Shown here: positions 1-11,820 of the stretch, one piece after another | How positions within the stretch are numbered: the first letter of the stretch is position 1 | How the letters are laid out: every line of letters starts with the position of its first letter | From: Deltaproteobacteria bacterium | GTDB lineage: Bacteria > Desulfobacterota > Binatia > UTPRO1 | Direction: 5' to 3' | Assembly (NCBI GenBank): GCA_020848745.1 | Contig: JADLHM010000047.1 | Coordinates: forward strand, 1 to 63,758 | DNA length: 63,758 nucleotides | The notes under the pieces: generated by a model | Database searches by the model: none | What the model was told of the DNA's origin: nothing | What the model saw: only the letters and a program-made list of their open reading frames with translations | Translations under genes and position numbers: made by a program

Positions 1-1371
<1,371 letters not shown>

Positions 1372-1382
1372 CTAACGCGGGC

Positions 1383-1457
1383 TCAAGGCTCCACCGCCAC
1401 GGGCTCGACTAGCCCTAGGAGTAGGCCGAGAAGCAGCGTGTGCGCTCGCGACGTCAT
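1383..1457 (-). CDS. leuL: leucine leader peptide (24 aa), attenuator of leuA
   Basis: A short frame ATG (1457) to TGA (1383) encodes 24 residues containing LLLGLLLGL, seven leucines in nine codons. Three of the seven are CTA, a codon that is rare in this GC-rich sequence. It is followed by an intrinsic terminator and then leuA. This is the classical arrangement in which stalling of ribosomes at leucine codons controls read-through. An AAGGA motif precedes the ATG. It is too short to be called by length, but the leucine run directly upstream of leuA makes chance unlikely. Confidence 0.82.
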   Translation of the reverse strand: MTSRAHTLLLGLLLGLVEPVAVEP

Positions 1458-1467
1458 GGTGCGTCCT

Positions 1468-1496
1468 TCTTATGCGAGCCGCGCGCGCGGGGTCAA
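1468..1496 (-). promoter_or_regulatory. candidate promoter of the leuL-leuA transcript
   Basis: On the minus strand TTGACC (1491-1496) lies 16 bases from CATAAG (1469-1474), or 17 bases from ATAAGA (1468-1473). The predicted start of transcription would fall only about 4-6 bases before the leader ATG, giving a nearly leaderless message. This is a consensus match by eye only. Confidence 0.45.
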
Positions 1497-1569
1497 GTAG
1501 CTACTCGTCGCGGCGCGCGCGAAACGGCCGGTCGCTATGGTCCTGCCACTCGAGAAGGAGGCCCATGCC

Positions 1570-1863
1570 ATGACCAGGACCGTCGTTGCGTCGCTCGCCG
1601 TGCTGCTGCTCGTCTCCGCTCCGGCCGCCGCCAAGAAGACCGAGCCTCGCCGGCGTTTGTCGTCGCGCATCGCCGCGGAAACGTTGCAGCCCGGGAGCCC
1701 GTTCGACTGCGACACCCCGCGCGGCAGCGCCTGGTTCGGGTCGACCGCGCGCTGCCTCGCCGAGCTCTGCCGCGGCCGCAACGTCACCAACGCCGCGGTG
1801 GTCGGCGGCGACGGCCGGCTGCGCGCGAATCCGTGCGTGCGGCGCATCGACGACCGCCGCTGA
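1570..1863 (+). CDS. small secreted protein of unknown function
   Basis: A 97-residue product with a clear signal peptide (MTRTVVASLAVLLLVSAPAAA, cleavage probably after AAA) and a basic mature region containing three cysteines. No family is recognised. The ATG at 1570 is chosen because AAGGAGG lies about 10 bases upstream; a longer reading from 1537 would place the signal peptide internally. It is divergent from the leucine leader. Likely periplasmic or exported; function unknown. Confidence 0.6.
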   Translation: MTRTVVASLAVLLLVSAPAAAKKTEPRRRLSSRIAAETLQPGSPFDCDTPRGSAWFGSTARCLAELCRGRNVTNAAVVGGDGRLRANPCVRRIDDRR

Positions 1864-1896
1864 GCAGCCGATCGGTCTCGGGTCTGGTGCCGTGCC

Positions 1897-2460
1897 ATGC
1901 GCCGCGCTAGCGTTCGTCGGATGCACCACTACTCGTATCGAGAGTACCTCGCCCTCGAAGAAATCAGCAACGTCAAGCACGAGTTTCTCGACGGCGAGAT
2001 CTACGCCATGACCGGCAGCTCGGTGATGCACGCCGGGCTCACGGCTGTCGTCTCGGGCATGCTGCTCCAACAGCTCCGGTACGGACCCTGCCGCGTCTTC
2101 AGCTCGGATCTGCGGGTTCGCGTATTGGCCACGGGGCTCGCCACGTATCCCGACGTGAGCATCATTTGCGGCGAGCCCGAGCTCGATCCCGAGAGCAAGC
2201 ACACGATCACGAATCCGCGCGTCGTCGTCGAGGTGTCGAGCAAATCGACCGAGCGATACGACCGCGGTCTCAAGCTGCAACACTACCAGAAGATCCCGAC
2301 GCTCGGTGCCGTCGTGCTCGTCTCGCAACGTGCGCAACGCATCGAGGTGTGGTCGCGCGGACCCGACGACGCGTGGACGAGCCGCGTGAGCGGACCGGGC
2401 GAGGTCGCGGACATCCCCGCCATCGAGTGCACGCTCCGCGTCGACGAGGTCTATCGCTAG
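1897..2460 (+). CDS. Uma2-family (DUF820) putative restriction-endonuclease-fold protein
   Basis: Product of 187 residues. Uma2 proteins share the PD-(D/E)XK nuclease fold and are usually found as scattered single genes. Visible hallmarks are YREYLALEE near the N-terminus, FLDGEIYAMTG, the acidic YPDVSIICGEPE, and VVVEVSSKSTERYDRGLK, which supplies the E...K pair of the fold. No strong ribosome site is visible, and ATG 1921 (MHHYSYREYL) is an equally good start. Its biological role is not known; it has no partner gene here. Confidence 0.85.
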   Translation: MRRASVRRMHHYSYREYLALEEISNVKHEFLDGEIYAMTGSSVMHAGLTAVVSGMLLQQLRYGPCRVFSSDLRVRVLATGLATYPDVSIICGEPELDPESKHTITNPRVVVEVSSKSTERYDRGLKLQHYQKIPTLGAVVLVSQRAQRIEVWSRGPDDAWTSRVSGPGEVADIPAIECTLRVDEVYR

Positions 2461-2532
2461 CCCCGACACGCGCTCATTCGCGAAGCGCGCTGCCGAGCGC
2501 GATGGGTCCCGGATAGGCGAAGAGCGCGGGGG

Positions 2533-2914
2533 CTAGATCGTTCGCACCCGCTCGAGCACGCGTAGGAGCTCGCGGTTGAACACGTCGGGGTGCTCGGGGT
2601 GCATGAAGTGCCCGCCCGGCATGCCCGACGATCACCGCAGGCGTGCCACCCAGGGCGTCGACGAGCGCGAGCAGGTCCCGCCCGAGCGTGTCGGAGTCGT
2701 AGGCCTCGGTCGGCGGCACGTCGGTCGGCGCGTAGCCGCGTGTGAAGACGGCGACCGCGCGGAACCCCGCGGCGGCGAGCCCGGGGCGCGTCGCGTCCCA
2801 CGAGTGGGCGGTGTCGGGGAAGCCGTGCACGAGCAGCACGAGCGGCCCCGTACCGGACTCGAGGTAGCCGAAGCGCAGGCCGTTGGCCGTGACGAAGCGC
2901 ACGTCGTCGTCCAT
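2533..2914 (-). pseudogene. alpha/beta hydrolase reduced by an internal deletion and frameshift
   Basis: The N-terminal half is a normal alpha/beta hydrolase: LVLLVHGFPDTAHSWD (oxyanion hole HG) and continuing to VIVGH at about residue 97, just before the nucleophile-elbow region. After GH the open frame becomes arginine/proline-rich nonsense and ends at 2474. In another frame the same DNA encodes GMPGGHFMHPEHPDVFNREL and ends in TAG at 2533-2535, which is the typical C-terminus of such hydrolases with the GGHF histidine. The middle of the gene, roughly 120-140 residues including the acid and cap, is missing at about 2615-2625. An assembly error is possible. Confidence 0.75.
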
Positions 2915-3000
2915 GGCTCCGGCTCGTAGATGCGCCGCCGAGCCGCGGCAGGTCGTCGCGGTCGTTGCAACGCGCCGCGGCCGCCCGCATCATGCCCGCG

Positions 3001-3261
3001 ATGTCGTTCTTCCTCGTCGAGGTCTCCGAAGAAGAGATCCGCCGCGAGCGCCAGAAGGCACGCGATCTCCGCGCGACCCAGTGGTGGAAGCGCAAGCGCG
3101 CTGCCGGGATCTGCCAGCACTGCGGCGGCAAGTTCGCGGCCGAGGATCTCACGATGGACCATCTCGTGCCGATCGTCCGCGGCGGCAAGTCGACGAAGGG
3201 AAACGTCGTGCCGAGCTGCAAGCCGTGCAACACGGCGCGCAAGCACGACCTCCCATTCTGA
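3001..3261 (+). CDS. HNH endonuclease domain protein
   Basis: An 86-residue HNH nuclease: CQHCGGKF (zinc CxxC), LTMDHLVPIVRGG (metal-binding DH), N in KGNVVPSC, and a second CKPCN. It is essentially a bare HNH domain with a short charged N-terminal helix, as in many small HNH proteins of unknown role. ATG 3001 is used; ATG 2992 and 2965 are in frame. It is divergent from the hydrolase remnant. Confidence 0.85.
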   Translation: MSFFLVEVSEEEIRRERQKARDLRATQWWKRKRAAGICQHCGGKFAAEDLTMDHLVPIVRGGKSTKGNVVPSCKPCNTARKHDLPF

Positions 3262-3314
3262 CGACGCTCTGACGAGCGCCGCCGCCGCTCGGACACGCGG
3301 GCGCGAGCCCCGTC

Positions 3315-4439
3315 TCAGCCGGCGCCGCCGTACGCGTCGATCATCCCGTAGCGGCGATACGCCCCGAAGAAGCCGTGCTCGTGGAGACCGTAGCCGACGG
3401 CGCCGTCGCTCGCCTCGAAGCGCGCGACGTGGTCGATGACGCCGTACTGTCCGAAGGACGCGATCTCGGCGACCGGCTTCACGAAGCCCTGCACGACCAG
3501 CGGTCCCTGGTACATGCCGTGGCGCCAGTCCTGCTCCATGCCGTAGCCGGTGCCGACGGTGAGGAAGCACGACGTGAGGAGGGTCGCGCGTACGTCGAAG
3601 GCGCCTCCCGGCGCGTGCGGAAACGACAGCAGCGACGATTCGATCATGCGCGTGCCGGGCGTCAGCACGTGGCGGTGCTCGGGGCGTCCGAGGTGCTGCG
3701 GGCGCTTCGCGGGATCGGCCCAGATGCGGACCGCTTCCTCGAGCGGGCGCTCGCCGTCGTCGGTCTCGTTCAGGATGTAGAGGATGGAGTAGTCGCGAAA
3801 CTGCATCGGCGAGTAGTTCCACATGCCCGACATCTGGCCCTCCGCCTGGCGGATGCCGGGGTGCTCGGGCTCGCCGACGGGGCGGACGCCCCACGAGCGG
3901 TCGCGCGTGCCCCACCAGCGGTCGGGGGTGGCTGCGAAGGTCTCGCCGCCGATCGTGAGCGTGCCGGTCCAGCAGCCGGTCTGCGCGAAGCGCTTCGAGT
4001 CGAACAGCACGCGGCCGTACTTCCGGATGAAGTGCTGCGGCTCCTCGAAGGCCGGGACCGCCCCTTCCCAGGTGAGGTCGAAGGCGAGCGAGTGCTCGCT
4101 CGGCTCGAGGATCACCCGGACGCGCTTCAAGCCCTCGAGCACCTCGACGCGGAAGGGTCCGACGCTCGTGTCCATGCGGTCGCCGAGCTCGCGCGACGCG
4201 CGCACCACGTGGTGCTGGTCGCCGCGCCGCGCGCAGGCGAACGCGTCCTGCACGCCGAGGTTCGGGTACTGCCCCATCCCCATCACGAGGAAGAGCTCGT
4301 CGCTCGAGCCGTGCAGGTTGAAGTAGTAGCGATCGTAGAAATTGCGGTCGCTGGTGCCGACGTTGCGGATCACGTCGGCGATCTGGTGCAGCGGGTAGTC
4401 GTCCATCCGGGAGAGCATGGCGGCGGTCCTAGCCCGCAT
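3315..4439 (-). CDS. DUF7065/CrtC-like hypothetical protein
   Basis: A 374-residue soluble protein without signal or membrane segments. The sequence contains NFYDRYYFNLHG near the N-terminus and WWGTRDRSWGVRPVG near residue 185. Both remind me of the DUF7064/DUF7065 group related to carotenoid-hydratase or lipocalin-like folds, often found beside acyl-CoA or phosphotransferase genes in actinobacteria and related environmental bacteria. Alternative ATGs lie at 4418 and 4406. It is divergent from the phosphotransferase at 4516, 76 bases away. Function unknown; possibly binding or modifying a lipid. Confidence 0.6.
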   Translation of the reverse strand: MRARTAAMLSRMDDYPLHQIADVIRNVGTSDRNFYDRYYFNLHGSSDELFLVMGMGQYPNLGVQDAFACARRGDQHHVVRASRELGDRMDTSVGPFRVEVLEGLKRVRVILEPSEHSLAFDLTWEGAVPAFEEPQHFIRKYGRVLFDSKRFAQTGCWTGTLTIGGETFAATPDRWWGTRDRSWGVRPVGEPEHPGIRQAEGQMSGMWNYSPMQFRDYSILYILNETDDGERPLEEAVRIWADPAKRPQHLGRPEHRHVLTPGTRMIESSLLSFPHAPGGAFDVRATLLTSCFLTVGTGYGMEQDWRHGMYQGPLVVQGFVKPVAEIASFGQYGVIDHVARFEASDGAVGYGLHEHGFFGAYRRYGMIDAYGGAG

Positions 4440-4515
4440 TTCTCACCAGGTCCACGTCGCGAGAGGGCCACGCGTGCGTGCACCCGGCGCGGCGACTGTG
4501 ATAGCAGGCCCCGTC

Positions 4516-5595
4516 ATGCCGATCCCGCAGGCCCGCGACGTCGACGCCACCCGCGGAGCGCTCGGCGCCTGGCTCGCCCGCAAGCTGCCGGCTGCGGCCG
4601 ACGTCGCGATCGGCGAGGTCGGTCTCCCGAGCGGGAGCGGCTTCTCGAACGAGACGCTGCTGATCGAGGCGTCATGGCGCGAGGACGGCGCCCCCGTGAG
4701 CGCCCGCCTGGTCGCGCGCGTGAGGCCGACCGCCTACGCCATCTTCCCCGAGTACGACCTCCACCGGCAGTACCGGACGATGGAGCTGCTCGCGCCGAGC
4801 GGCGTCCCGGTGCCGCGCATGCGCTGGTACGAGGAGGATGCGAGCGTCCTCGGTCAGCCGTTCTACGTGATGGACCGCGTCGACGGCGTGATCCCCGCGG
4901 ATCATCCGCCGTTCGCGACGAGCGGCTGGCTTTTCGATGCGCCGCCCGACCAGCAACGCGTGCTCGCCCGCTCCGCGCTCGCGGTCCTCGCCGACCTGCA
5001 CCGCCTCGACTGGCGCGCCCTCGGCTTCGAGTTCCTCGCGCGTCCCGAGTACGGCGCGACTCCGTTCGAGCAGCAGCTCGGCTACTACGCGATGATGCTG
5101 CGCTGGGCCGCCGCCGGCCGCGCGATGCCGGTCGTCGACGCGACGCTCGCGTGGCTCCAGGGGCGCCGTCCGGAGGACGAGCCCGCCCCGAGCCTCACCT
5201 GGGGCGACGCCCGCATCGGCAACATGATCTTCCGCGATTTCCGTCCGGTCGCCGTGCTCGACTGGGAGATGGCGACGCTCGGTCCGGGCGAGGTGGACCT
5301 GGCGTGGTGGCTCGTCCTCGACCGCTACCACACGGAAGGCGTCGGCGCCGCGCCGCTTCCCGGTTTTCCGTCGCGCGCCGAGGTCATCGCGCAGTGGGAG
5401 GAGGGCGTCGGGCGCCGCGCGCGCGATCTCTTCTATTACGAGGTGTGGGGCGCGTTCCGTTTCGCGCTCGTGCTCATCCGGATCGCCGACCAGATGACCG
5501 AGTACGGCATCATGCCCGAGGGCTCCGGCTTCGAGCGCAACAATCCGGCGACGCAGATGCTCGCGAAGATGCTGGAGCTGCCGCCGCCGGCGTGA
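4516..5595 (+). CDS. phosphotransferase family protein (APH/ACAD10-like kinase)
   Basis: A 359-residue aminoglycoside-phosphotransferase-fold protein. It shows a GSGFSNET nucleotide-binding loop, LVARVRPT (invariant Lys replaced by Arg, as often in this subfamily), the catalytic loop LTWGDARIGNMIF (Trp replaces the usual His before GD), and VLDWEMATLGPGEVDLAWW, which supplies the metal-binding Asp. This subfamily resembles the kinase domain of ACAD10 and is usually found with acyl-CoA metabolism. ATG 4516 removes an arginine-rich extension that looks non-coding. Substrate unknown. Confidence 0.85.
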   Translation: MPIPQARDVDATRGALGAWLARKLPAAADVAIGEVGLPSGSGFSNETLLIEASWREDGAPVSARLVARVRPTAYAIFPEYDLHRQYRTMELLAPSGVPVPRMRWYEEDASVLGQPFYVMDRVDGVIPADHPPFATSGWLFDAPPDQQRVLARSALAVLADLHRLDWRALGFEFLARPEYGATPFEQQLGYYAMMLRWAAAGRAMPVVDATLAWLQGRRPEDEPAPSLTWGDARIGNMIFRDFRPVAVLDWEMATLGPGEVDLAWWLVLDRYHTEGVGAAPLPGFPSRAEVIAQWEEGVGRRARDLFYYEVWGAFRFALVLIRIADQMTEYGIMPEGSGFERNNPATQMLAKMLELPPPA

Positions 5596-5649
5596 GTGGC
5601 CGGGTGGGCGGCTCCGTTTCGTTTCGGCCGGGATGGCCGCCGTCCGGGT

Positions 5650-6468
5650 TCAGCGCCGGCGGACGCGGTTCGCCGTCTCCCACACCGTCTCGAGCGCGCC
5701 CGACTCGCCGAGGAGCTCGTCCGGGTTGCGCTTGTCGATGTGGCCGATGAGCCCGCGGTAGACGCCGTAGCCGATCAGCTCGCGCAGACGCGGCGAGAAG
5801 CCGCGCGCGATCTCGCGCGGGATGCCGAGCTGCTGGTTTTCTTGTTGGCGCACCCAGCCCGCGCAGTAGTTCATCGCGATGCCGATGCGGACCGCGCCGC
5901 TCCGGTTGGCGCCGCCGCCGTGCCAGAGGCTGCCGTGCCAGACGAGCACGCTGCCGCGCCGCATGGCCGCCGGGATCGACGGGTGCTCCGAGCCGTACAC
6001 GGGGCTGTGGTCGCGTCGGTGCGAGCCGGGGATGATGCGCGTGGCGCCGTTCTCCGCGGTGAACTCCGTGAGCGCCCACATCGTGTTGCAGACGGTCGCC
6101 ACGTGCGGCTTCGGCAGCGGCAGGAGCTGGTCGTCGGCGTGGATCGGCTGCGCGATCTCGCCCGGGTGGATCGCGATCGACGAGAGCGACGACACCAGAC
6201 ATCCCGAGTCGAGCACGCCCTCGACGACGGGGAGCACGCGCGGGTGCACCGGGATCGCCTCGAAGGCCGGTCCGTGGACGAGCAGGTTGTAGACGCGCTT
6301 GGTCCGGCGGCCCTCGAAGTCGTTGCTCGCGAAGGCGACGGCAAGCGCGCGCTCGAGGTCGTCGAGCGTGGCGACCAGGGTGTCGGCCTCGCCGGTCGAG
6401 AGGACGTCCTCGACGACCGTGTAGCCGTCGCGCTCGATACGGGCGAGATGCTCGGCGGTATCGGTCAT
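5650..6468 (-). CDS. phytanoyl-CoA dioxygenase (PhyH) family protein
   Basis: A 272-residue Fe(II)/2-oxoglutarate dioxygenase. The double-stranded beta-helix residues are visible: IHADDQ (first His and Asp of the facial triad), WALTEFTAENGATRIIPGSH (typical of PhyH), and LVWHGSLWHGGGANRSGAVR with the distal His and the Arg that binds 2-oxoglutarate. It probably hydroxylates a small or lipid substrate that cannot be named from sequence. It is convergent with the phosphotransferase, with 54 bases between the stops. Confidence 0.88.
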   Translation of the reverse strand: MTDTAEHLARIERDGYTVVEDVLSTGEADTLVATLDDLERALAVAFASNDFEGRRTKRVYNLLVHGPAFEAIPVHPRVLPVVEGVLDSGCLVSSLSSIAIHPGEIAQPIHADDQLLPLPKPHVATVCNTMWALTEFTAENGATRIIPGSHRRDHSPVYGSEHPSIPAAMRRGSVLVWHGSLWHGGGANRSGAVRIGIAMNYCAGWVRQQENQQLGIPREIARGFSPRLRELIGYGVYRGLIGHIDKRNPDELLGESGALETVWETANRVRRR

Positions 6469-6557
6469 GCGGGCGTCTTACTAACGTCGGGCGTGGCGCG
6501 TCCATCCGGGGTGCGCCGCGTCCGTGCTTGCCTCGCGCGGCGACGACTGCTTTGAAA

Positions 6558-6585
6558 GCGCCTCCGCGGAGGAGGTCACACCATG
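6558..6585 (+). promoter_or_regulatory. purC ribosome binding site within a palindrome
   Basis: The Shine-Dalgarno GGAGGAGG before the purC ATG (6583) is part of CCTCCGCGGAGG, a perfect palindrome. In RNA the CCTCC could pair with the ribosome site. Whether this controls translation is unknown; in GC-rich DNA it may be coincidence. Confidence 0.35.
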
Positions 6586-7479
6586 AAACAGCTGCCGCTC
6601 GCCCACGTGCACTCCGGCAAGGTGCGCGACATCTACGCCGTCGGCGACGACACGTTGCTCATGGTGACGAGCGACCGCCTGTCGGCGTTCGACGTCGTGA
6701 TGGTCGAGCCCATTCCGAACAAGGGCCGCGTGCTGACCGCGATGACGGCGTTCTGGTTCGAACTCTTCGAGGGCATGGTCGGGAGCCACCTCCTCTCGAC
6801 CGATCTCGCCGATCTGCCGCCGGAGGTGCGCGGAGAGGAGGATCTCGCCGGCCGCGTGATGCTTTGCCGGCGCGCGGAGATGCTGCCGGTCGAGTGCATC
6901 GTGCGCGGCTACATCACCGGCTCGGCGTGGAAGGAGTACAAGAAGAGCGGGACGATGCACGGCGCGAAGCTCCCCGCGGGGCTCCTCGAGTCGTCAGAGC
7001 TTCCCGAGCCGGTCTTCACGCCGTCGACGAAGGCCGCGGTCGGCGATCACGACGAGAACATCTCGTTCGGGGCAGCCGTCGACCTCGTGGGCCTGGCGCT
7101 CGCGACGCGGCTCCGCGACGTGAGCCTCGCGCTCTACTCGCGCGGCGCCGCGTGGGCGCGCGAGCGCGGCATCATCATCGCCGACACCAAGTTCGAGCTC
7201 GGGCGCATCCCGGGGACCGGCGAGCTCGTGCTGTGCGACGAGGTGCTGACGCCCGACTCCTCGCGCTTCTGGCCGGTGGCCGAGTGGACGCCCGGGAAGA
7301 CGCCGCCGTCCTTCGACAAGCAGCCGGTGCGCGACTATCTGGAGACGCTCGACTGGAACAAGACGCCGCCGCCGCCGCCTCTGCCCCGAGCGGTCGTCGA
7401 CGCCACGAGCACGCGCTACGTCGAGGCCTACGAGCGCATCACCGGCCGGCGCTTCGCCGATTGGCCCGGCGTGCGCTGA
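6583..7479 (+). CDS. purC: phosphoribosylaminoimidazole-succinocarboxamide synthase (SAICAR synthetase)
   Basis: Couples ATP hydrolysis to joining CAIR with aspartate in purine biosynthesis. The 298 residues match the longer SAICAR synthetase form. Visible motifs are [54 protein letters not shown], and IADTKFELG with [15 protein letters not shown]. It stands alone, not with other pur genes. The start is fixed by GGAGG 8-10 bases upstream. Confidence 0.97.
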   Translation: MKQLPLAHVHSGKVRDIYAVGDDTLLMVTSDRLSAFDVVMVEPIPNKGRVLTAMTAFWFELFEGMVGSHLLSTDLADLPPEVRGEEDLAGRVMLCRRAEMLPVECIVRGYITGSAWKEYKKSGTMHGAKLPAGLLESSELPEPVFTPSTKAAVGDHDENISFGAAVDLVGLALATRLRDVSLALYSRGAAWARERGIIIADTKFELGRIPGTGELVLCDEVLTPDSSRFWPVAEWTPGKTPPSFDKQPVRDYLETLDWNKTPPPPPLPRAVVDATSTRYVEAYERITGRRFADWPGVR

Positions 7480-7585
7480 CGGCGGCGTTCGGGCACGCCC
7501 GACGGGCCACTCGCGGAGCCGGAGCGCTTCGGCGGCGGAGGCCGGTGGATGCGCGCGTGGCGGGCAATCGTGGTAGATCCCGGCC

Positions 7586-10453
7586 ATGCCCGACCGCATC
7601 GTCGTTCGCGGGGCGCGCGAGCACAATCTCCAGAACGTCGACGTCGAGATCCCGCGCGAGAAGCTCGTCGTCGTGACCGGGCTCTCCGGCTCGGGCAAGT
7701 CGTCGCTCGCGTTCGACACGCTCTACGCCGAGGGGCAGCGCCGCTACGTCGAGTCGCTCTCGGCGTACGCTCGGCAATTCCTCGAGCAGATGGAGAAGCC
7801 CGACGTCGATCAGATCGAGGGCCTGTCGCCGGCGATCGCGATCGAGCAGAAGACGGCGAGCAAGAACCCGCGCTCGACGGTCGCGACCGTCACCGAGATC
7901 CACGATTATCTACGCCTGCTGTACGCGCGGTGCGGTCGCGCCCATTGCCCGCAATGCGGCCGGCCGATCGCGTCGCAGACGGTGCAGCAGGTCGTCGACC
8001 GCCTGCTCGCGCTCCCCGAGAAGACGCGGATCAATCTCTACGCGCCGGTCGTGCGTGGGCGGAAGGGTGAGCACCGGCGCGAGCTGCGGGAGCTCCGCCA
8101 GGCGGGCTTCGTGCGCGTGCGCGTCGACGGCGAGCTCCGGGAGCTCGCGGACGACATCGTGCTCCCGAAGACCGTCGCGCACACGATCGAGGTGCTGGTC
8201 GACCGGCTCACCGTCCGCGCCGGTCTCGAGAAGCGGCTCGCCGACTCGCTCGAGACGGCGTTCGCGCGCGGCGACGAGATCGCGCGTGTCGAGCGCCTCG
8301 CCGAGGACGGCGGCGTCGCCGAGGAGATGCTCTTCAGCCGCCGCTTCGCGTGCGTCGAGTGCGGGACGTCGCTACCCGAGATGAGCCCGCGCATGTTCTC
8401 GTTCAACAGCCCGCAGGGCGCGTGCCCGGCCTGCAACGGCCTCGGCGTGAGCCGGTACTTCGACCCCGACCTCATCATCCCCGACGTACGGAAGAGCCTC
8501 GCGGCCGGCGCGGTCGCCACCGTCGACCGCAAGACCGCCGCCCAGCTTGGCAGCGTGTTCGCGGCGCTCGGCGCGCGCTACGGGTTCCAGCTCGCGACGC
8601 CGTGGGACGAGCTCTCCCCGGCCGCGCGCAAGGTCGTGCTCGAGGGTACGGGCGGCAAGGAGCTCGAGATCGCGTACCGCAAGGACGGCAGGCACCACAC
8701 CTTCGCGCGGGCGTGGGAAGGCCTGGTCGCGTTCTTGCAACGGCGCTACGAGGCGACGGAGTCGCCGTGGCTGCGCGACGAGCTCGAGAGCCTCATGAGC
8801 TCGCGGCCCTGCGCCGCGTGCGGCGGCGGCCGTCTTCGCCGGGAGAGCCTCGCGGTCAGGGTCGGAGGCAGGACGATCGCCGAGGTTTCGCGGCTCTCGG
8901 TCGGCGAGGCGGGCGCGTTCTTCGGCGCGATCGACCTCTCGCCGCATGAGCGTGAGATCGCCCGGCTCCTCTTGAAGGAGATCCGCGACCGCCTCGGCTT
9001 CCTGCAGCAGGTCGGGCTCGCGTACCTGACGCTCGACCGCACGAGCGCGACCCTGTCCGGAGGCGAAGGGCAACGCATACGCCTCGCGACCCAGATCGGG
9101 TCGAGCCTCTCGGGCGTGCTCTACATCCTCGACGAGCCGTCGATCGGCCTCCACCAGCGCGACAACACGCGGCTGCTGGCCACCCTGCGGCGCCTGCGCG
9201 ACCTCGGCAACACGGTGCTCGTCGTCGAGCACGATCGCGACACGATGCTCGCTGCCGATCACGTGATCGACATGGGGCCGGGCGCGGGTCGGCAGGGCGG
9301 GACGATCGTCGCGGCCGGGCCGCCGGCCGAGGTGATGGCGAATCCGCGCTCGCTCACGGGCCGCTATCTCGCCGGCGCCGTGACGATCCCGACGCCGGGG
9401 AAGCGTCGCGCCGGCTCCGGCTGGAACCTCGTGATCCGGGGCGCCCGCGAGCACAACCTGAGGAACGTCACGGTCGAGATCCCGCTCGGCACGATCACGT
9501 GCGTGACGGGCGTCTCGGGCTCCGGAAAGAGCTCACTCGTGATCGACACGCTCTACCGGGCGCTCGCCCAGAAGCTGAACGGCAGCCGCGAGCGCGCCGG
9601 CGCCTACGACGAGCTCGAGGGGTGGCAGCTCCTCGACAAGGTGATCGACATCGACCAGGCGCCGATCGGCCGGACGCCGCGCTCGAACCCGGCGACCTAC
9701 ACGGGACTCTTCACCCACGTCCGCGAGGTGTTCGCGCAGCTCCCGGAGGCGCGGGCGCGCGGCTACGATCCGGGACGCTTCTCGTTCAACGTGAAGGGCG
9801 GTCGCTGCGAGGCCTGCAAGGGCGACGGCGTGCTGCGCATCGAGATGCACTTCCTGCCGGACGTCTTCGTGACCTGCGACGTCTGCAAGGGGCGCCGCTA
9901 CGCCCGCGAGACGCTCGAGGTCCTCTATCGAGGGAAAAGCATCGCCGACGTCCTCGACCTGACGGTCGCCGAGGCCCTCGACTTCCTCTCCGCCTTCCAG
10001 CCGATCCGCACGAAGCTCGCCACCCTGCACGACGTCGGTCTCGACTACGTGCACCTCGGGCAATCGGCGACGACGCTCTCCGGGGGCGAAGCCCAGCGCA
10101 TCAAGCTCGCACGCGAGCTCGCCCGTCGCGCCACCGGGCGCACCCTCTACATCCTCGACGAGCCGACGACCGGCCTCCACTTCGAGGACGTCCGCCGACT
10201 TCTCGCGGTGCTCGAGCGCCTGGCCGACCAGGGCAACACCGTGGTCGTGATCGAGCACAACCTCGACGTCGTCCGGACCGCCGACCGGGTCGTCGACCTC
10301 GGCCCCGAGGGAGGCAGCGGTGGCGGCGAGGTGGTGGCCGTCGGGACCCCGGAGCAGGTGGCGGCCGTGGCCGCGTCGCATACCGGCCGGTACCTCGATG
10401 ACGCCCTGCGGCAGACACCCCCTGAACGGCAGCAACCTCAGATGGTTGGTTGA
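7586..10453 (+). CDS. uvrA: excinuclease ABC subunit A
   Basis: DNA-damage recognition ATPase of nucleotide excision repair, 955 residues (family 930-970). Both ABC modules are present: Walker [17 protein letters not shown] near residue 32 and [16 protein letters not shown] near 643, each with its signature ([13 protein letters not shown] and [13 protein letters not shown]) and Walker B ([20 protein letters not shown]). Zinc-finger cysteines are seen in [27 protein letters not shown] and [11 protein letters not shown]. The C-terminus ends just where the isc promoter begins. Confidence 0.98.
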   Translation: MPDRIVVRGAREHNLQNVDVEIPREKLVVVTGLSGSGKSSLAFDTLYAEGQRRYVESLSAYARQFLEQMEKPDVDQIEGLSPAIAIEQKTASKNPRSTVATVTEIHDYLRLLYARCGRAHCPQCGRPIASQTVQQVVDRLLALPEKTRINLYAPVVRGRKGEHRRELRELRQAGFVRVRVDGELRELADDIVLPKTVAHTIEVLVDRLTVRAGLEKRLADSLETAFARGDEIARVERLAEDGGVAEEMLFSRRFACVECGTSLPEMSPRMFSFNSPQGACPACNGLGVSRYFDPDLIIPDVRKSLAAGAVATVDRKTAAQLGSVFAALGARYGFQLATPWDELSPAARKVVLEGTGGKELEIAYRKDGRHHTFARAWEGLVAFLQRRYEATESPWLRDELESLMSSRPCAACGGGRLRRESLAVRVGGRTIAEVSRLSVGEAGAFFGAIDLSPHEREIARLLLKEIRDRLGFLQQVGLAYLTLDRTSATLSGGEGQRIRLATQIGSSLSGVLYILDEPSIGLHQRDNTRLLATLRRLRDLGNTVLVVEHDRDTMLAADHVIDMGPGAGRQGGTIVAAGPPAEVMANPRSLTGRYLAGAVTIPTPGKRRAGSGWNLVIRGAREHNLRNVTVEIPLGTITCVTGVSGSGKSSLVIDTLYRALAQKLNGSRERAGAYDELEGWQLLDKVIDIDQAPIGRTPRSNPATYTGLFTHVREVFAQLPEARARGYDPGRFSFNVKGGRCEACKGDGVLRIEMHFLPDVFVTCDVCKGRRYARETLEVLYRGKSIADVLDLTVAEALDFLSAFQPIRTKLATLHDVGLDYVHLGQSATTLSGGEAQRIKLARELARRATGRTLYILDEPTTGLHFEDVRRLLAVLERLADQGNTVVVIEHNLDVVRTADRVVDLGPEGGSGGGEVVAVGTPEQVAAVAASHTGRYLDDALRQTPPERQQPQMVG

Positions 10454-10509
10454 CACTTCGCGGGACGGTTTATAAGAGACTGCTCAGCTCTGAATTGGGT
10501 AGATTTACC
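10450..10509 (+). promoter_or_regulatory. isc operon promoter with candidate IscR operators
   Basis: TTGACA (10450-10455) overlaps the uvrA stop codon. TATAAG (10471-10476, spacing 15) or TAAGAG (10473-10478, spacing 17) can serve as the -10. Overlapping and following it are two inverted repeats: AGAG-a-CTGctCAG-CTCT (10475-10491) and GGTAgattTACC (10498-10509). Their position suits repression by the Rrf2 regulator at the end of the operon. The promoter match is good; the operator assignment is inference. Confidence 0.55.
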
Positions 10510-10552
10510 TGGAACCCCGCGCGGTATCTCGGGTAATCGGAGGGTCAGTCGA

Positions 10553-11794
<1,242 letters not shown>

Positions 11795-11820
11795 CGAGAA
11801 GAAGCGAAAGGACAACGATC

